Source of the DNA: Nitrososphaeria archaeon
GTDB taxonomy: Archaea; Thermoproteota; Nitrososphaeria; Geothermarchaeales; JDFR-13
Assembly: GCA_026982095.1 (NCBI GenBank)
Contig: JALSHT010000006.1
Coordinates: forward strand, 124,001 to 188,000
Direction: 5' to 3'
DNA length: 64,000 nucleotides
This document shows, piece after piece, positions 33,721 to 40,663 of the stretch. The stretch's first letter is position 1, and every line of letters starts with the position of its first letter. Made by a program: the position numbers and the translations under genes. The notes under the pieces were generated by a model that was not told the DNA's origin, ran no database searches, and was given only the letters and a program-made list of their open reading frames with translations.

Positions 33721-34974
33721 ATGATGGATGTGAAGATAGACTTTCTTGGGATGCCGAATAAGGTGGGTAGGTCTGCATACCTTATTACAGGTAGTAAATC
33801 GATATTACTCGACTATGGTGTTGACTTGGATAGAATACCTAAATTTCCAGAGCCAGTAGATGTGAAACACCTAGATCTTTTTGTTATCTCTCATTCCCAC
33901 CTAGACCATATGGGAGCTGCTCCGATGCTCTATGTCTCTGGAAATGTAAAGGCGTTGACTACGCGCCCGTCTATAGATGTAAGTGACTTGTTGATTAGAG
34001 ATTTTATGAAGTTGTCAGGCGAGTATCTTCTGTTCGAATATATAGATTTCGTGAGTCTGAGGAGGAATGTTGAGTTATTGGGATATGAAGAGGAACTTAG
34101 GTTGGATGGGGCGTCAATAACTTTATATGACGCTGGGCATATACCAGGAAGCGCACAAGTGCTTGTCTCCCTAGATGGTAAGAACATTCTCTATACTGGG
34201 GATATAAACACCTATGAAACGATGCTCCAGAAACCCGCTCATATGGATTTTGATGTTGAGTTGGATGCTGTAATCATGGAGAGTACGTATGGAGACTCTA
34301 AACATCCAGATAGGAGGACTCAGGAGAGACGGTTTGTCGAGTTGGCTGAGGAGGCGATTGAGGAGGGAGGTACGGTTCTGGTGCCCGCGTTTGCAGTTGC
34401 GAGGAGTCAGGAGATTCTTTTGATTCTTGAAAAATATGGTTTTAAATACGATGTGGTGATGGACGGTATGGCTTTAGAAGTTACCAAGATTTTTTTATCC
34501 CATCCAGACTATTTGAAGGATCCTGATATGTTGGAGAGGGCCTTCAGCTCCGTTAGAAAAGTATATAGATGGAGAGATCGAAAGAAGCTTGTGAGAGAGA
34601 GGGTTTTGATAATAGCTCCGGCAGGTATGCTAGGTGGGGGTGCGGCTGTATTCTATCTTAACAAATTAATCAAGAATCCTAAGAACAGGATCTTCTTAGT
34701 AGGTTATCAAGCTCCAGGAACGCCTGGAAGGAGTCTTTTGGAGGAGTCTGAGAGTGAGGAGAGGAGAGATATGGCTGATGTTCTATATATGAGGTTCTCA
34801 GCCCATGCTGATGTGGATGGACTGTTTAAATTTGCCTCCAAGCTTCAGGGTGACCCAAAGATATTTGTTGTACATGGTGATAGGGATGCTCGTAGGAATA
34901 TTGGAGAGCTTGTTGAAGATAAGCTTGGGTTCAAAGTTATATACCCTAGTACCAAGGAATCATATATAATTTGA
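33721..34974 (+). CDS. Beta-CASP ribonuclease (aCPSF2-like)
   Basis: This metallo-beta-lactamase nuclease is of the CPSF73/RNase J group. The 417-residue protein has motif 2 SHSHLDHMGAAP, DAGHIPGSAQVLV, YTGDINT, MESTYGDSKHP and the beta-CASP region with VPAFAVARSQEILLIL, then the C-terminal FSAHADVDGL and FVVHGD. It has no N-terminal KH domains, so it fits the short aCPSF2-type group rather than aCPSF1. Expected role: RNA 3'-end processing or decay. Confidence 0.92.
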   Translation: MMDVKIDFLGMPNKVGRSAYLITGSKSILLDYGVDLDRIPKFPEPVDVKHLDLFVISHSHLDHMGAAPMLYVSGNVKALTTRPSIDVSDLLIRDFMKLSGEYLLFEYIDFVSLRRNVELLGYEEELRLDGASITLYDAGHIPGSAQVLVSLDGKNILYTGDINTYETMLQKPAHMDFDVELDAVIMESTYGDSKHPDRRTQERRFVELAEEAIEEGGTVLVPAFAVARSQEILLILEKYGFKYDVVMDGMALEVTKIFLSHPDYLKDPDMLERAFSSVRKVYRWRDRKKLVRERVLIIAPAGMLGGGAAVFYLNKLIKNPKNRIFLVGYQAPGTPGRSLLEESESEERRDMADVLYMRFSAHADVDGLFKFASKLQGDPKIFVVHGDRDARRNIGELVEDKLGFKVIYPSTKESYII

Positions 34975-35001
34975 CTTGAGAAATCCTTTTTAGTGATAAA
35001 G

Positions 35002-35568
35002 ATGTATCGGTTCTTTATCTGGGCGGGTGAGGATATAGAGGAGGTTATACGGAGATATTCTAACATTGTTGAGGCTGGTATTAAGATGATATTCTGGGAG
35101 GATTTTCGTTTGGAGTGGGGAGTATTACCTATCGGTGTTGTCAGGGGTTCTTTCAATAAGGATAGGAAGCAGGTTGATATCAAGAAGATCATTGAGGCAT
35201 TTAGATCTATGTTTAAGCCTGAGCAAGGTAGGATAGATATAATCTTTATCGGGCAAGGGCTATATATAGATGGGAGAGAATACATATTTAGTGCTGCCCA
35301 CATAGTGACGAAGACTATCGTCATAAGCCTAGGGCAGTTGACCCAGGATATCAAACCTGAGGATGGAGGTGAGATTCTGGGTGAGAGGATCTTCAAGGAG
35401 GTTATACATGAGCTTGGGCATCTGATAGGTTTAGATCACTGTAGTGATCCTTCCTGTGTAATGTCTTTCTCCAGTACACTTAGAGAGTTGGATGATAAGA
35501 CTCCACTATTATGTAAGGCTTGTGTGGCTAAGGCTGAGTCTATGGGCTTCAAGATATCGTTTGTATAG
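35002..35568 (+). CDS. amzA: Archaemetzincin
   Basis: This zinc metalloprotease family is shared by archaea and vertebrates. The ~188-residue protein has the long zinc motif VIHELGHLIGLDHC followed by the family cysteines SDPSCVMSFSS and LLCKACVAK, giving the second, structural zinc site. ATG 35002 or GTG 34993 may be the start. No signal peptide is seen, so it acts in the cytoplasm; physiological substrates are unknown. Confidence 0.93.
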   Translation: MYRFFIWAGEDIEEVIRRYSNIVEAGIKMIFWEDFRLEWGVLPIGVVRGSFNKDRKQVDIKKIIEAFRSMFKPEQGRIDIIFIGQGLYIDGREYIFSAAHIVTKTIVISLGQLTQDIKPEDGGEILGERIFKEVIHELGHLIGLDHCSDPSCVMSFSSTLRELDDKTPLLCKACVAKAESMGFKISFV

Positions 35569-35569
35569 C

Positions 35570-35770
35570 CTAGTACTCCACTATCTCAACCTTCGCGTGT
35601 TTAAGTATCTCCTCCGCCTCCTCCTCACTATATAGCTTTATAGTATACAACTTCCTAGATGTCCTGGCCTTGATCTTTATATATTTTGGAAGCCTCCTAA
35701 CTACAATTATTTTCTTTGCATAATTCATCTTCTCGATAAACTCCTCCTTGTCTTTTATCTCATGTGGCAT
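35570..35770 (-). CDS. rpl38e: 50S ribosomal protein L38e
   Basis: The 66-residue protein begins MPHEIKDKEEFIEKMNYAK, with the core VVRRLPKYIKIKARTSRKLY, TIKLYSEEEAEEIL and a short tail. This matches the eL38 pattern MP-EI-D--EF and SR-LYTL of eukaryotes. Among archaea eL38 is restricted largely to the Thermoproteota and close relatives, which supports the lineage call. Convergent with the archaemetzincin gene, one base apart. Confidence 0.85.
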   Translation of the reverse strand: MPHEIKDKEEFIEKMNYAKKIIVVRRLPKYIKIKARTSRKLYTIKLYSEEEAEEILKHAKVEIVEY

Positions 35771-35837
35771 ATTACCACCCTTGCTAAGTAAAAATATGTC
35801 TTATGATTGGAAATAATTAAATCATGAGGTGTCGTCT

Positions 35838-36374
35838 ATGTTGATGGTTAATAGGGAGTTCAACCTATTGGTTACCTGTGCTAGGAACAGAGAGTTTTTC
35901 GCATCCAGAGATTTAGAATCTATATTGGCAGACATTGGTGATGAGGATCCAAGTATATGGGGATCTGGCATCAGTGGTGTCCTACTTGCTATGACTTCCC
36001 TAAACCCACTTGACATTCCATATAGGATGAGGGAGTTGTTGAGGAGTCATCCTTGGATGTTTAGGGAGATTAAGAGGGTCATCCCTATAGAGTATAACGT
36101 AGATACGTCTTTAGAGGAGTTCAAGAGACTGGCCTCCGAGTTGGCTAAAAGAATACCAGATGGGTCTACGTATAAGGTTGAGGTGAAGAGGAGGTATACC
36201 GAGATGGGTAGAATGGAGATTATTGAGTCTTTCGCCTCGAAAATCGATAGGAAGGTCTCTCTGGAGAGTCCTGACTATATTGTCCTGGTTGAGGTCTTAG
36301 GCCCCCGTACGGGTGTATCTCTAATAAAGCCTGATGGTGTGCTTAGTGTGGAGAGGGAGGTAGCTAATTATTGA
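35838..36374 (+). CDS. THUMP-domain protein (Tan1/THUMPD1-like)
   Basis: The ~178-residue protein has a THUMP-type fold: FNLLVTCARNREFFASRDLES at the N-terminus, RVIPIEYNVD, then the signature SYKVE-like TYKVEVKRRYTEMGRMEI, ESPDYIVLVEVLG and GVSLIKPDG. Stand-alone THUMP proteins such as yeast Tan1 deliver tRNA to a modifying enzyme (N4-acetylcytidine). ATG 35838 is seven bases after GAGGTG, better placed than GTG 35829. No acetyltransferase partner is adjacent. Confidence 0.82.
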   Translation: MLMVNREFNLLVTCARNREFFASRDLESILADIGDEDPSIWGSGISGVLLAMTSLNPLDIPYRMRELLRSHPWMFREIKRVIPIEYNVDTSLEEFKRLASELAKRIPDGSTYKVEVKRRYTEMGRMEIIESFASKIDRKVSLESPDYIVLVEVLGPRTGVSLIKPDGVLSVEREVANY

Positions 36375-36766
36375 CTCCACCTCTCCTTCTCCACGTCTAT
36401 TCTAAATTTTGTTAGTGAAGGTATTTCATCATATCCCCTCTCTAACGTCATATCACTCTCTCCATCTCTGGCCAAAACTATGTATATTTTCTCACCTTCT
36501 TCAGAGACTATACTTTTTATCTTGCTTATCTGTGTCTCTCGAAGGTATAGGCCGAGAAATCTGTAAACATCGTCCTTTATCCATCTATCTCTCAAGTGAT
36601 CTGTAGTTAAGAAGTGGTATGTAACTGCCTGGATATACTCTGCTGTCTTCAAGTATTTGATTGGGATAGCTATTTTTAGGATTATATCTTTGAATTTTCC
36701 TGGTGTGTGACAGTCTCGAACCACGAATACCTTTATGTCTGTATATGGGATATCCATTTTACACAC
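36368..36766 (-). CDS. Conserved-looking protein of unknown function
   Basis: The 132-residue soluble protein has a mixed alpha/beta composition. It shows KVFVVRDCHTPGKFKDIILK at the N-terminus, YLKTAEYIQAVTYHFLTTDH in the middle and a strand-rich end (EKIYIVLARDG). I do not recognise the family with certainty. It overlaps the upstream phosphoribosyltransferase gene by eight bases, so they are one operon, and its 3' end overlaps the convergent THUMP gene. Confidence 0.65.
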   Translation of the reverse strand: MCKMDIPYTDIKVFVVRDCHTPGKFKDIILKIAIPIKYLKTAEYIQAVTYHFLTTDHLRDRWIKDDVYRFLGLYLRETQISKIKSIVSEEGEKIYIVLARDGESDMTLERGYDEIPSLTKFRIDVEKERWSQ

Positions 36767-37325
36767 CTGATATCAACTCCATCACCCTTCTAAAGTCGTC
36801 TCGATATCCATATCTTAGGAGGAGGTTATCGGCCTTACCGCTATTTTTTAGGTCGATGATTACCTCTTTTATCTCCCAAGGGAATACTATCCACTTGTCT
36901 GTCTCTCTCACGAAATAGTCTATATGTATCTTCCTCCATGGCTTAACGTATAGTGTGGCTATTGCAACGTCTTCAACCCCTCTCTCTAATATGAGGTTTT
37001 TTAGACTGTTTAGAGTATCTCCCGTGTCAGCTACGTCATCGACTATCAGCACTCTTTTATCATTCAAATCTCCTAACCCATCTAGTGATATTTGTGGCTT
37101 ATCCAGTGTTTCGCCTGGTCCAGTATAATATACGCTTCTTATAATCCTGATATCCTTTATACCGAGAAAGTCTGACAATAGTCTGGATGGAATCAGGCCA
37201 CCCCTAGATATTCCCACTATACAGTCATATTGCTTGCCAGAGCCTAGGATCTTCTTCGCCAAATCAATTGATAGGTTGAATATGTCTTGGATGGTTGGGG
37301 CCTCATATCCTGATGGGTCTGTCAT
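36759..37325 (-). CDS. Purine-type phosphoribosyltransferase
   Basis: This type I PRTase has 188 residues. IVGISRGGLIPSRLLSDFLG is followed by the PRPP loop VLIVDDVADTGDTL and a hood region with a Trp-rich HIDYFVRETDKWIVFPWE. This arrangement resembles xanthine/guanine phosphoribosyltransferases (Gpt-like) of archaea. The exact base cannot be fixed. First gene of a two-gene operon with the unknown protein. Confidence 0.88.
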   Translation of the reverse strand: MTDPSGYEAPTIQDIFNLSIDLAKKILGSGKQYDCIVGISRGGLIPSRLLSDFLGIKDIRIIRSVYYTGPGETLDKPQISLDGLGDLNDKRVLIVDDVADTGDTLNSLKNLILERGVEDVAIATLYVKPWRKIHIDYFVRETDKWIVFPWEIKEVIIDLKNSGKADNLLLRYGYRDDFRRVMELISGV

Positions 37326-37356
37326 ATAAGAAATCTTTCTCTTCTAGGTTTAAATA

Positions 37357-37623
37357 TCATCCTCCATGTACGGGTTGAACTATCTTTATCTCGTCGTCTT
37401 TACTGACTCTTCTGCTTGCGTTACTAACTTTCTCACCATTTACAAGTATAGTAAGCTGTCCAAGTATCTCTTCGAATGGTGGGCGCCCAACTCCACGCTT
37501 CTCCTCGTATAGCTCCTTCAAATATTTTATTATGTCTCCTATTGTGGCCTCATCTAACTCATATATTAATGTTGGGCCTATCACGAACCTTAAAGGACCC
37601 ACTATTTTTATGTCGATGCCCAT
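37357..37623 (-). CDS. Ubiquitin-like sulfur carrier (MoaD/SAMP-like)
   Basis: The 88-residue beta-grasp protein ends in the diglycine VQPVHGG that is activated by an E1-like enzyme. It has IVGPLRFVIGP at the start, ILGQLTILVNGE and SKDDEIKIVQP near the end. It could be the small subunit of molybdopterin synthase or a SAMP protein modifier. A molybdopterin enzyme is encoded nearby (39728), making the MoaD role plausible. Confidence 0.85.
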   Translation of the reverse strand: MGIDIKIVGPLRFVIGPTLIYELDEATIGDIIKYLKELYEEKRGVGRPPFEEILGQLTILVNGEKVSNASRRVSKDDEIKIVQPVHGG

Positions 37624-37665
37624 CCCAATGAGAATTTTATGGGTTCTGACTAATATGGAGTCAAT

Positions 37666-38301
37666 TTATACTTTTGACAATCTCTTCTCTAGTCTATATA
37701 TGGATATCAAGTCTAGTAGTGGGATGTTTATCTCGGGTATCTCAATATTTTTAATGATGTGGCGTGTGAACTTAGGGGGGAATCTCAATCCAGACTTGAA
37801 TATTTCTATAACTTCATACCTGCTGGGTGGTTTATAGGTTACGACTATAAACTCTCTCTCCTCCGGTATGTGCCTCACATACTTTATTAGCCTATCTGCG
37901 TTTATTGTATCTATATGTTTAATTGCGTCATTTGATCTGTAGGGTTTAGATACGTGTGTTGCTTTTCCGTTGAAATAAATCCTCACCTCTCCATCACTTC
38001 CGAACTCTAGACCCCTACTATCGAATCCACTATAGACCCTGTTCCAGGGCATTATAACAATCTCTTCCTCGAGATAATCGACTGTCAAAGCGGGTACAGC
38101 CTCAAACCCCATTCTCTCTAGTATAGTGTACCTATGTGTCCCGTCTATTATCATCCCCGTCTCTTCATCAACCAGTATGGGTCTTCTAAGTATACCCTCC
38201 CTCAAGATTATGTTTTTAAGGTGTTTAAGGTGGGCCTCATTGTATTCCTCGTGGGGAGCTATATCTTTGATATAGAGAGCCTCCACTTTTTTATTCTTCA
38301 T
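37666..38301 (-). CDS. ParB/Srx-fold protein, SerK (serine kinase)-like
   Basis: The 211-residue protein has an N-terminal ParB/sulfiredoxin-type domain: IAPHEEYNEAHLKHLKNIIL, RRPILVDEETGMIIDGTHRY, AVPALTVDYLE. The DG-THRY motif corresponds to DGHHRY of the ADP-dependent serine kinase SerK of Thermococcus, which makes O-phosphoserine for cysteine synthesis. The first His of the motif is Thr here. No centromere or ParA gene is present, so a chromosome partition role is unlikely. Function assigned by fold and motif. Confidence 0.7.
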   Translation of the reverse strand: MKNKKVEALYIKDIAPHEEYNEAHLKHLKNIILREGILRRPILVDEETGMIIDGTHRYTILERMGFEAVPALTVDYLEEEIVIMPWNRVYSGFDSRGLEFGSDGEVRIYFNGKATHVSKPYRSNDAIKHIDTINADRLIKYVRHIPEEREFIVVTYKPPSRYEVIEIFKSGLRFPPKFTRHIIKNIEIPEINIPLLDLISIYRLEKRLSKV

Positions 38302-38347
38302 TGTATAATTATATTCATTAAAGGTTTTTTATATACATTATAGATGG

Positions 38348-38397
38348 TCAGCGGGGTGCAATGGTCATCATTAGTCAGTGCAGATCAGTCTCATCAT
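38348..38397 (-). ncRNA. C/D box small guide RNA
   Basis: Read on the minus strand the sequence is C box ATGATGA, 12-base guide GACTGATCTGCA, D' box CTGA, 3-base spacer CTA, C' box ATGATGA, 13-base guide CCATTGCACCCCG, D box CTGA. All four boxes are perfect and all spacings match archaeal double-guide RNAs that direct 2'-O-methylation with L7Ae, Nop5 and fibrillarin. By the N+5 rule each guide would direct methylation of the base opposite its fifth nucleotide from the box, a G in both targets. An AT-rich TATA-like stretch (38408-38422) lies just upstream. Confidence 0.9.
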
Positions 38398-38423
38398 CCC
38401 TCTGCGGTCTACATTAAAAATAT

Positions 38424-39212
38424 TTATCCATACTGAATTCTAAATAGACGTTTAAAGTTTTCTCTTACCATAATCGTTACCTCTACAGGGTCCTCCTCAT
38501 ATAACTCTGCCAGCTTATTTATGATTAGTTTAACGTGTTTCGGCTCACCTGGATTATTATCTAGGGGTCCATAGTATGTAACTGGCCCGTCACTCTCGGT
38601 TAACACATGTGTTAGTGGTACTATTGACGTGAATCTCTGTATTCTTTTTGAGGTTAGTAGTGCTGGTGTGAATCCGACTAGATAGTCTAGCTCTATTATC
38701 TCTCTTAGCGTATCCTCATCATCTGTATACCAATGGAAATAGGCTTCTGATACGTCATTCCTATATAAAAGTGATAGTACGTCTCTAGCCGCTCTTCTGG
38801 AGTGTATATTCAGTGGTTTCAGATATTCTTTTGATAGGTGTATCATCGCGGTGAATGCATCCACCTGCTTGTCCCACATCTTCATGCTATCTTTATATTT
38901 TCTATCCAGCCCCACCTCGCCAATACATATTATTGAGTCGTGATGCTGTGCGATCAAGTCTACTACCTTGTCCAGGTCTTCTGAGTTGTATATTGATGTG
39001 TATGGATGTATGCCTATCCCAACGTATAATTTGTATTTTGTCCTATATGTGTTAAGGATCTCTAGGTTTTTCAATGCTGACTGGCTGTCTTCAGATACCG
39101 ATAGAATTATGTCGACGTCCTCTTTTGATGCATTGCTTAGTACCTCTTCCACGTTATCTTGAAATTCTTCTGCGTATAGATGGATGTGTGCATCTACATA
39201 CATGGTAGGCAC
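38424..39212 (-). CDS. TatD-family metal-dependent hydrolase
   Basis: This 262-residue TIM-barrel amidohydrolase-superfamily protein has VDAHIHLYAEEF, GIGIHPY, ICIGEVGLDRKY, NIHSRRAARDVL and LTESDGPVTYYG with the metal-binding His, Glu and Asp residues. TatD proteins are 3'-5' DNA exonucleases or related hydrolases. It is followed on the same strand by the C/D sRNA, which could be co-transcribed. Confidence 0.88.
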   Translation of the reverse strand: MPTMYVDAHIHLYAEEFQDNVEEVLSNASKEDVDIILSVSEDSQSALKNLEILNTYRTKYKLYVGIGIHPYTSIYNSEDLDKVVDLIAQHHDSIICIGEVGLDRKYKDSMKMWDKQVDAFTAMIHLSKEYLKPLNIHSRRAARDVLSLLYRNDVSEAYFHWYTDDEDTLREIIELDYLVGFTPALLTSKRIQRFTSIVPLTHVLTESDGPVTYYGPLDNNPGEPKHVKLIINKLAELYEEDPVEVTIMVRENFKRLFRIQYG

Positions 39213-39279
39213 CTAGAATCATTAGGCCCTACCATAGTATTATTAGGAGGGTATAAACAACTTATTCCATACGGGACAC

Positions 39280-39290
39280 TTATATTTATT
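39280..39290 (+). promoter_or_regulatory. TATA box placing a leaderless start for the histone gene
   Basis: TTATATTTATT is centred about 21 bases before the ATG at 39306. With a typical TATA-to-start distance the transcript would begin at or right next to that ATG, so the message is probably leaderless, and the in-frame GTGs at 39297/39300 would be untranscribed. Confidence 0.5.
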
Positions 39291-39305
39291 TGAGTAGTGG
39301 TGGAT

Positions 39306-39587
39306 ATGTCGGTCTCAAAATATACCTTACACAGGATTATGAAATCTGCTACTGGGACTAGAGTTAGTCTGGAGGCAGCTGACTTGGCGGCTAAATACAT
39401 AACCTTGGTTGCAGCTAGACTGGCATTGAATGCAGCTAGGATTGCTAGGGAGAGTGGTAGGGTTGTTGTTAGGAAGCGTGATGTAGCCCTTGCCCTTGAG
39501 ATCATGGGTGTGGATGTGGATAGGTTGGAGAAGGGTGATATAGATCCGATCAAGGGTCTTGGATTGGATTTCAAGGATGTTGAATAA
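39306..39587 (+). CDS. Archaeal histone-fold protein
   Basis: The ~93-residue protein has a full histone fold: helix 1 SKYTLHRIMKSATG, L1 TRVSLEAAD, long helix 2 LAAKYITLVAARLALNAARI, L2 SGRVVVRKRDV, helix 3 ALALEIMGV. A C-terminal extension of about 25 residues (VDRLEKGDIDPIKGLGLDF) follows, longer than in euryarchaeal HMf. Histones are patchy in Crenarchaeota. It may wrap DNA or act as a TAF-like factor; the acidic-tipped tail differs from classical archaeal histones. Confidence 0.85.
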   Translation: MSVSKYTLHRIMKSATGTRVSLEAADLAAKYITLVAARLALNAARIARESGRVVVRKRDVALALEIMGVDVDRLEKGDIDPIKGLGLDFKDVE

Positions 39588-39631
39588 TTAAATATTTAAA
39601 GGTGTGGGTAGTGATAAATAAAATAATGGAT

Positions 39632-39727
39632 GCCCCGGTGGTGTAGCCCGGTCAAGCATACCGACTCCATATCGGGGGTATAGGCCTCTCGAGCCGGTGA
39701 ACCCGGGTTCAAATCCCGGCCGGGGCA
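39632..39727 (+). tRNA. tRNA-Glu (anticodon CTC) with a 20-base intron
   Basis: The ends pair as GCCCCGG/CCGGGGC with discriminator A, and the T arm is CCGGG-TTCAAAT-CCCGG. After removing 39664-39683 the anticodon arm is CCGGC-CTCTCGA-GCCGG, anticodon CTC at 39688-39690, codon GAG. The mature length is 76 bases. The tRNA ends one base before the stop of the opposite-strand gene at 39728. Confidence 0.95.
39664..39683 (+). other. tRNA intron at non-canonical position 29/30
   Basis: The 20-base intron interrupts the 5' strand of the anticodon stem. A perfect bulge-helix-bulge forms: the central helix is ATAC (39658-39661) with GTAT (39678-39681), the bulges are CGA and AGG each cut after the second base, and the inner hairpin is CTCC/GGGG with a 5-base loop. 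This is the substrate of the heteromeric crenarchaeal splicing endonuclease, which accepts non-canonical positions. Confidence 0.93.
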
Positions 39728-40303
39728 CTATATCTCTTTAAATCTCTGATCTCTCCATACATAACCTCTCTCGTGATAGCCTAGTGCCTCCCAATAACCA
39801 TCTCTATACTCTTCTATTAGCTCTATCTCAACTACCCATTTAGCGCTTTTCCATCCATATAGATGGGGGATGAATATCCTTGCGGGGTATCCATGTTCTG
39901 GCCTTAATGGTTCTCCGTTCATCTTTAGAGCTAGTATCGCGTCGTCACTATATATGTCGTTGTAAGGAACTACCGTTGTGTATCCGTCGGCTGATTTTAT
40001 GTATGCCCAGTTGGCATTTTCAAGTGGGTTGGCCATATCTAAAAGTTTCTTCATACTCACTCCTTCCCAATATACATCTTTGACACTCCAACCAGTTACA
40101 CAGTGGAAGTCTTTCGTGTATCTTACGTCTATCATTTTGAGAAGCTCCTCATATTTTAGTGATATTGTATTCTTCACTAGGCCGGTGATTGAGAATCTCC
40201 ATTTAGCGATATCTATCTCTGGCTGTCCAAGAATCCTGTATATTACGAAGTAGGGTATATCTCTTTGGCCAGGGGGTAGCTCTCCACTCATTATCTTAAC
40301 CAC
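39728..40303 (-). CDS. Sulfite-oxidase-fold molybdopterin protein
   Basis: This 191-residue protein is of the SUOX/YedY molybdopterin fold. It has WRFSITGLVKN, the cysteine Mo ligand in FHCVTGWS, VYWEGVSMKKLL, SADGYTT, LALKMNGEPLRPEHGYPARI and LYGWKSAKWV. There is no signal peptide, heme or dimerisation domain, so it is the minimal stand-alone form found in archaea. Substrate unknown. It overlaps the end of the next upstream gene by eight bases. Confidence 0.9.
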   Translation of the reverse strand: MVKIMSGELPPGQRDIPYFVIYRILGQPEIDIAKWRFSITGLVKNTISLKYEELLKMIDVRYTKDFHCVTGWSVKDVYWEGVSMKKLLDMANPLENANWAYIKSADGYTTVVPYNDIYSDDAILALKMNGEPLRPEHGYPARIFIPHLYGWKSAKWVVEIELIEEYRDGYWEALGYHERGYVWRDQRFKEI

Positions 40304-40616
40304 CTACAGTTAGTATAGTTAGAACATGTGAACCCTTCTTAGTTACAACTCTACATCCAATATATTTTCCGTCGCCAACGATGTATCTGAATCTATACAG
40401 AATATATATTTGTCCTATGTCTTCATTATCCATAAAGACTGTTTCTTTCACGTTTATATTTAGCTCCTTCTTTATCATCCCCTCTATTTCCTTTACGTGC
40501 CTCCATATGTCTGACAGTGTAGGTACATCGACGTCTTTTTTTATGTATATGATTTTTGATATTCCTTTCCTTGCTAGACCTTCTACAGGATCTAAGACCT
40601 TCCTCTGAGCATCCAT
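40296..40616 (-). CDS. Unrecognised small protein coupled to the molybdoenzyme gene
   Basis: The 106-residue soluble protein of alpha/beta composition has VEGLARKGISKIIYIKK at the N-terminus, a charged helix EIEGMIKKELNI, then IYILYRFRYIVGDGKYIGC and HVLTILTVGG. No known family is evident. It is the first gene of a two-gene operon with the sulfite-oxidase-fold protein and may serve it. Confidence 0.6.
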   Translation of the reverse strand: MDAQRKVLDPVEGLARKGISKIIYIKKDVDVPTLSDIWRHVKEIEGMIKKELNINVKETVFMDNEDIGQIYILYRFRYIVGDGKYIGCRVVTKKGSHVLTILTVGG

Positions 40617-40663
40617 ACAAAATAATTAAGTGTTTATGGGGATTATATTCCTAGGTGTTCTTT

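Noticed and set aside
37666..38301. Chromosome-partition ParB
   Set aside because: Although the ParB/Srx fold is visible, there is no HTH domain, ParA or parS; the DG-HRY motif fits the SerK group better.
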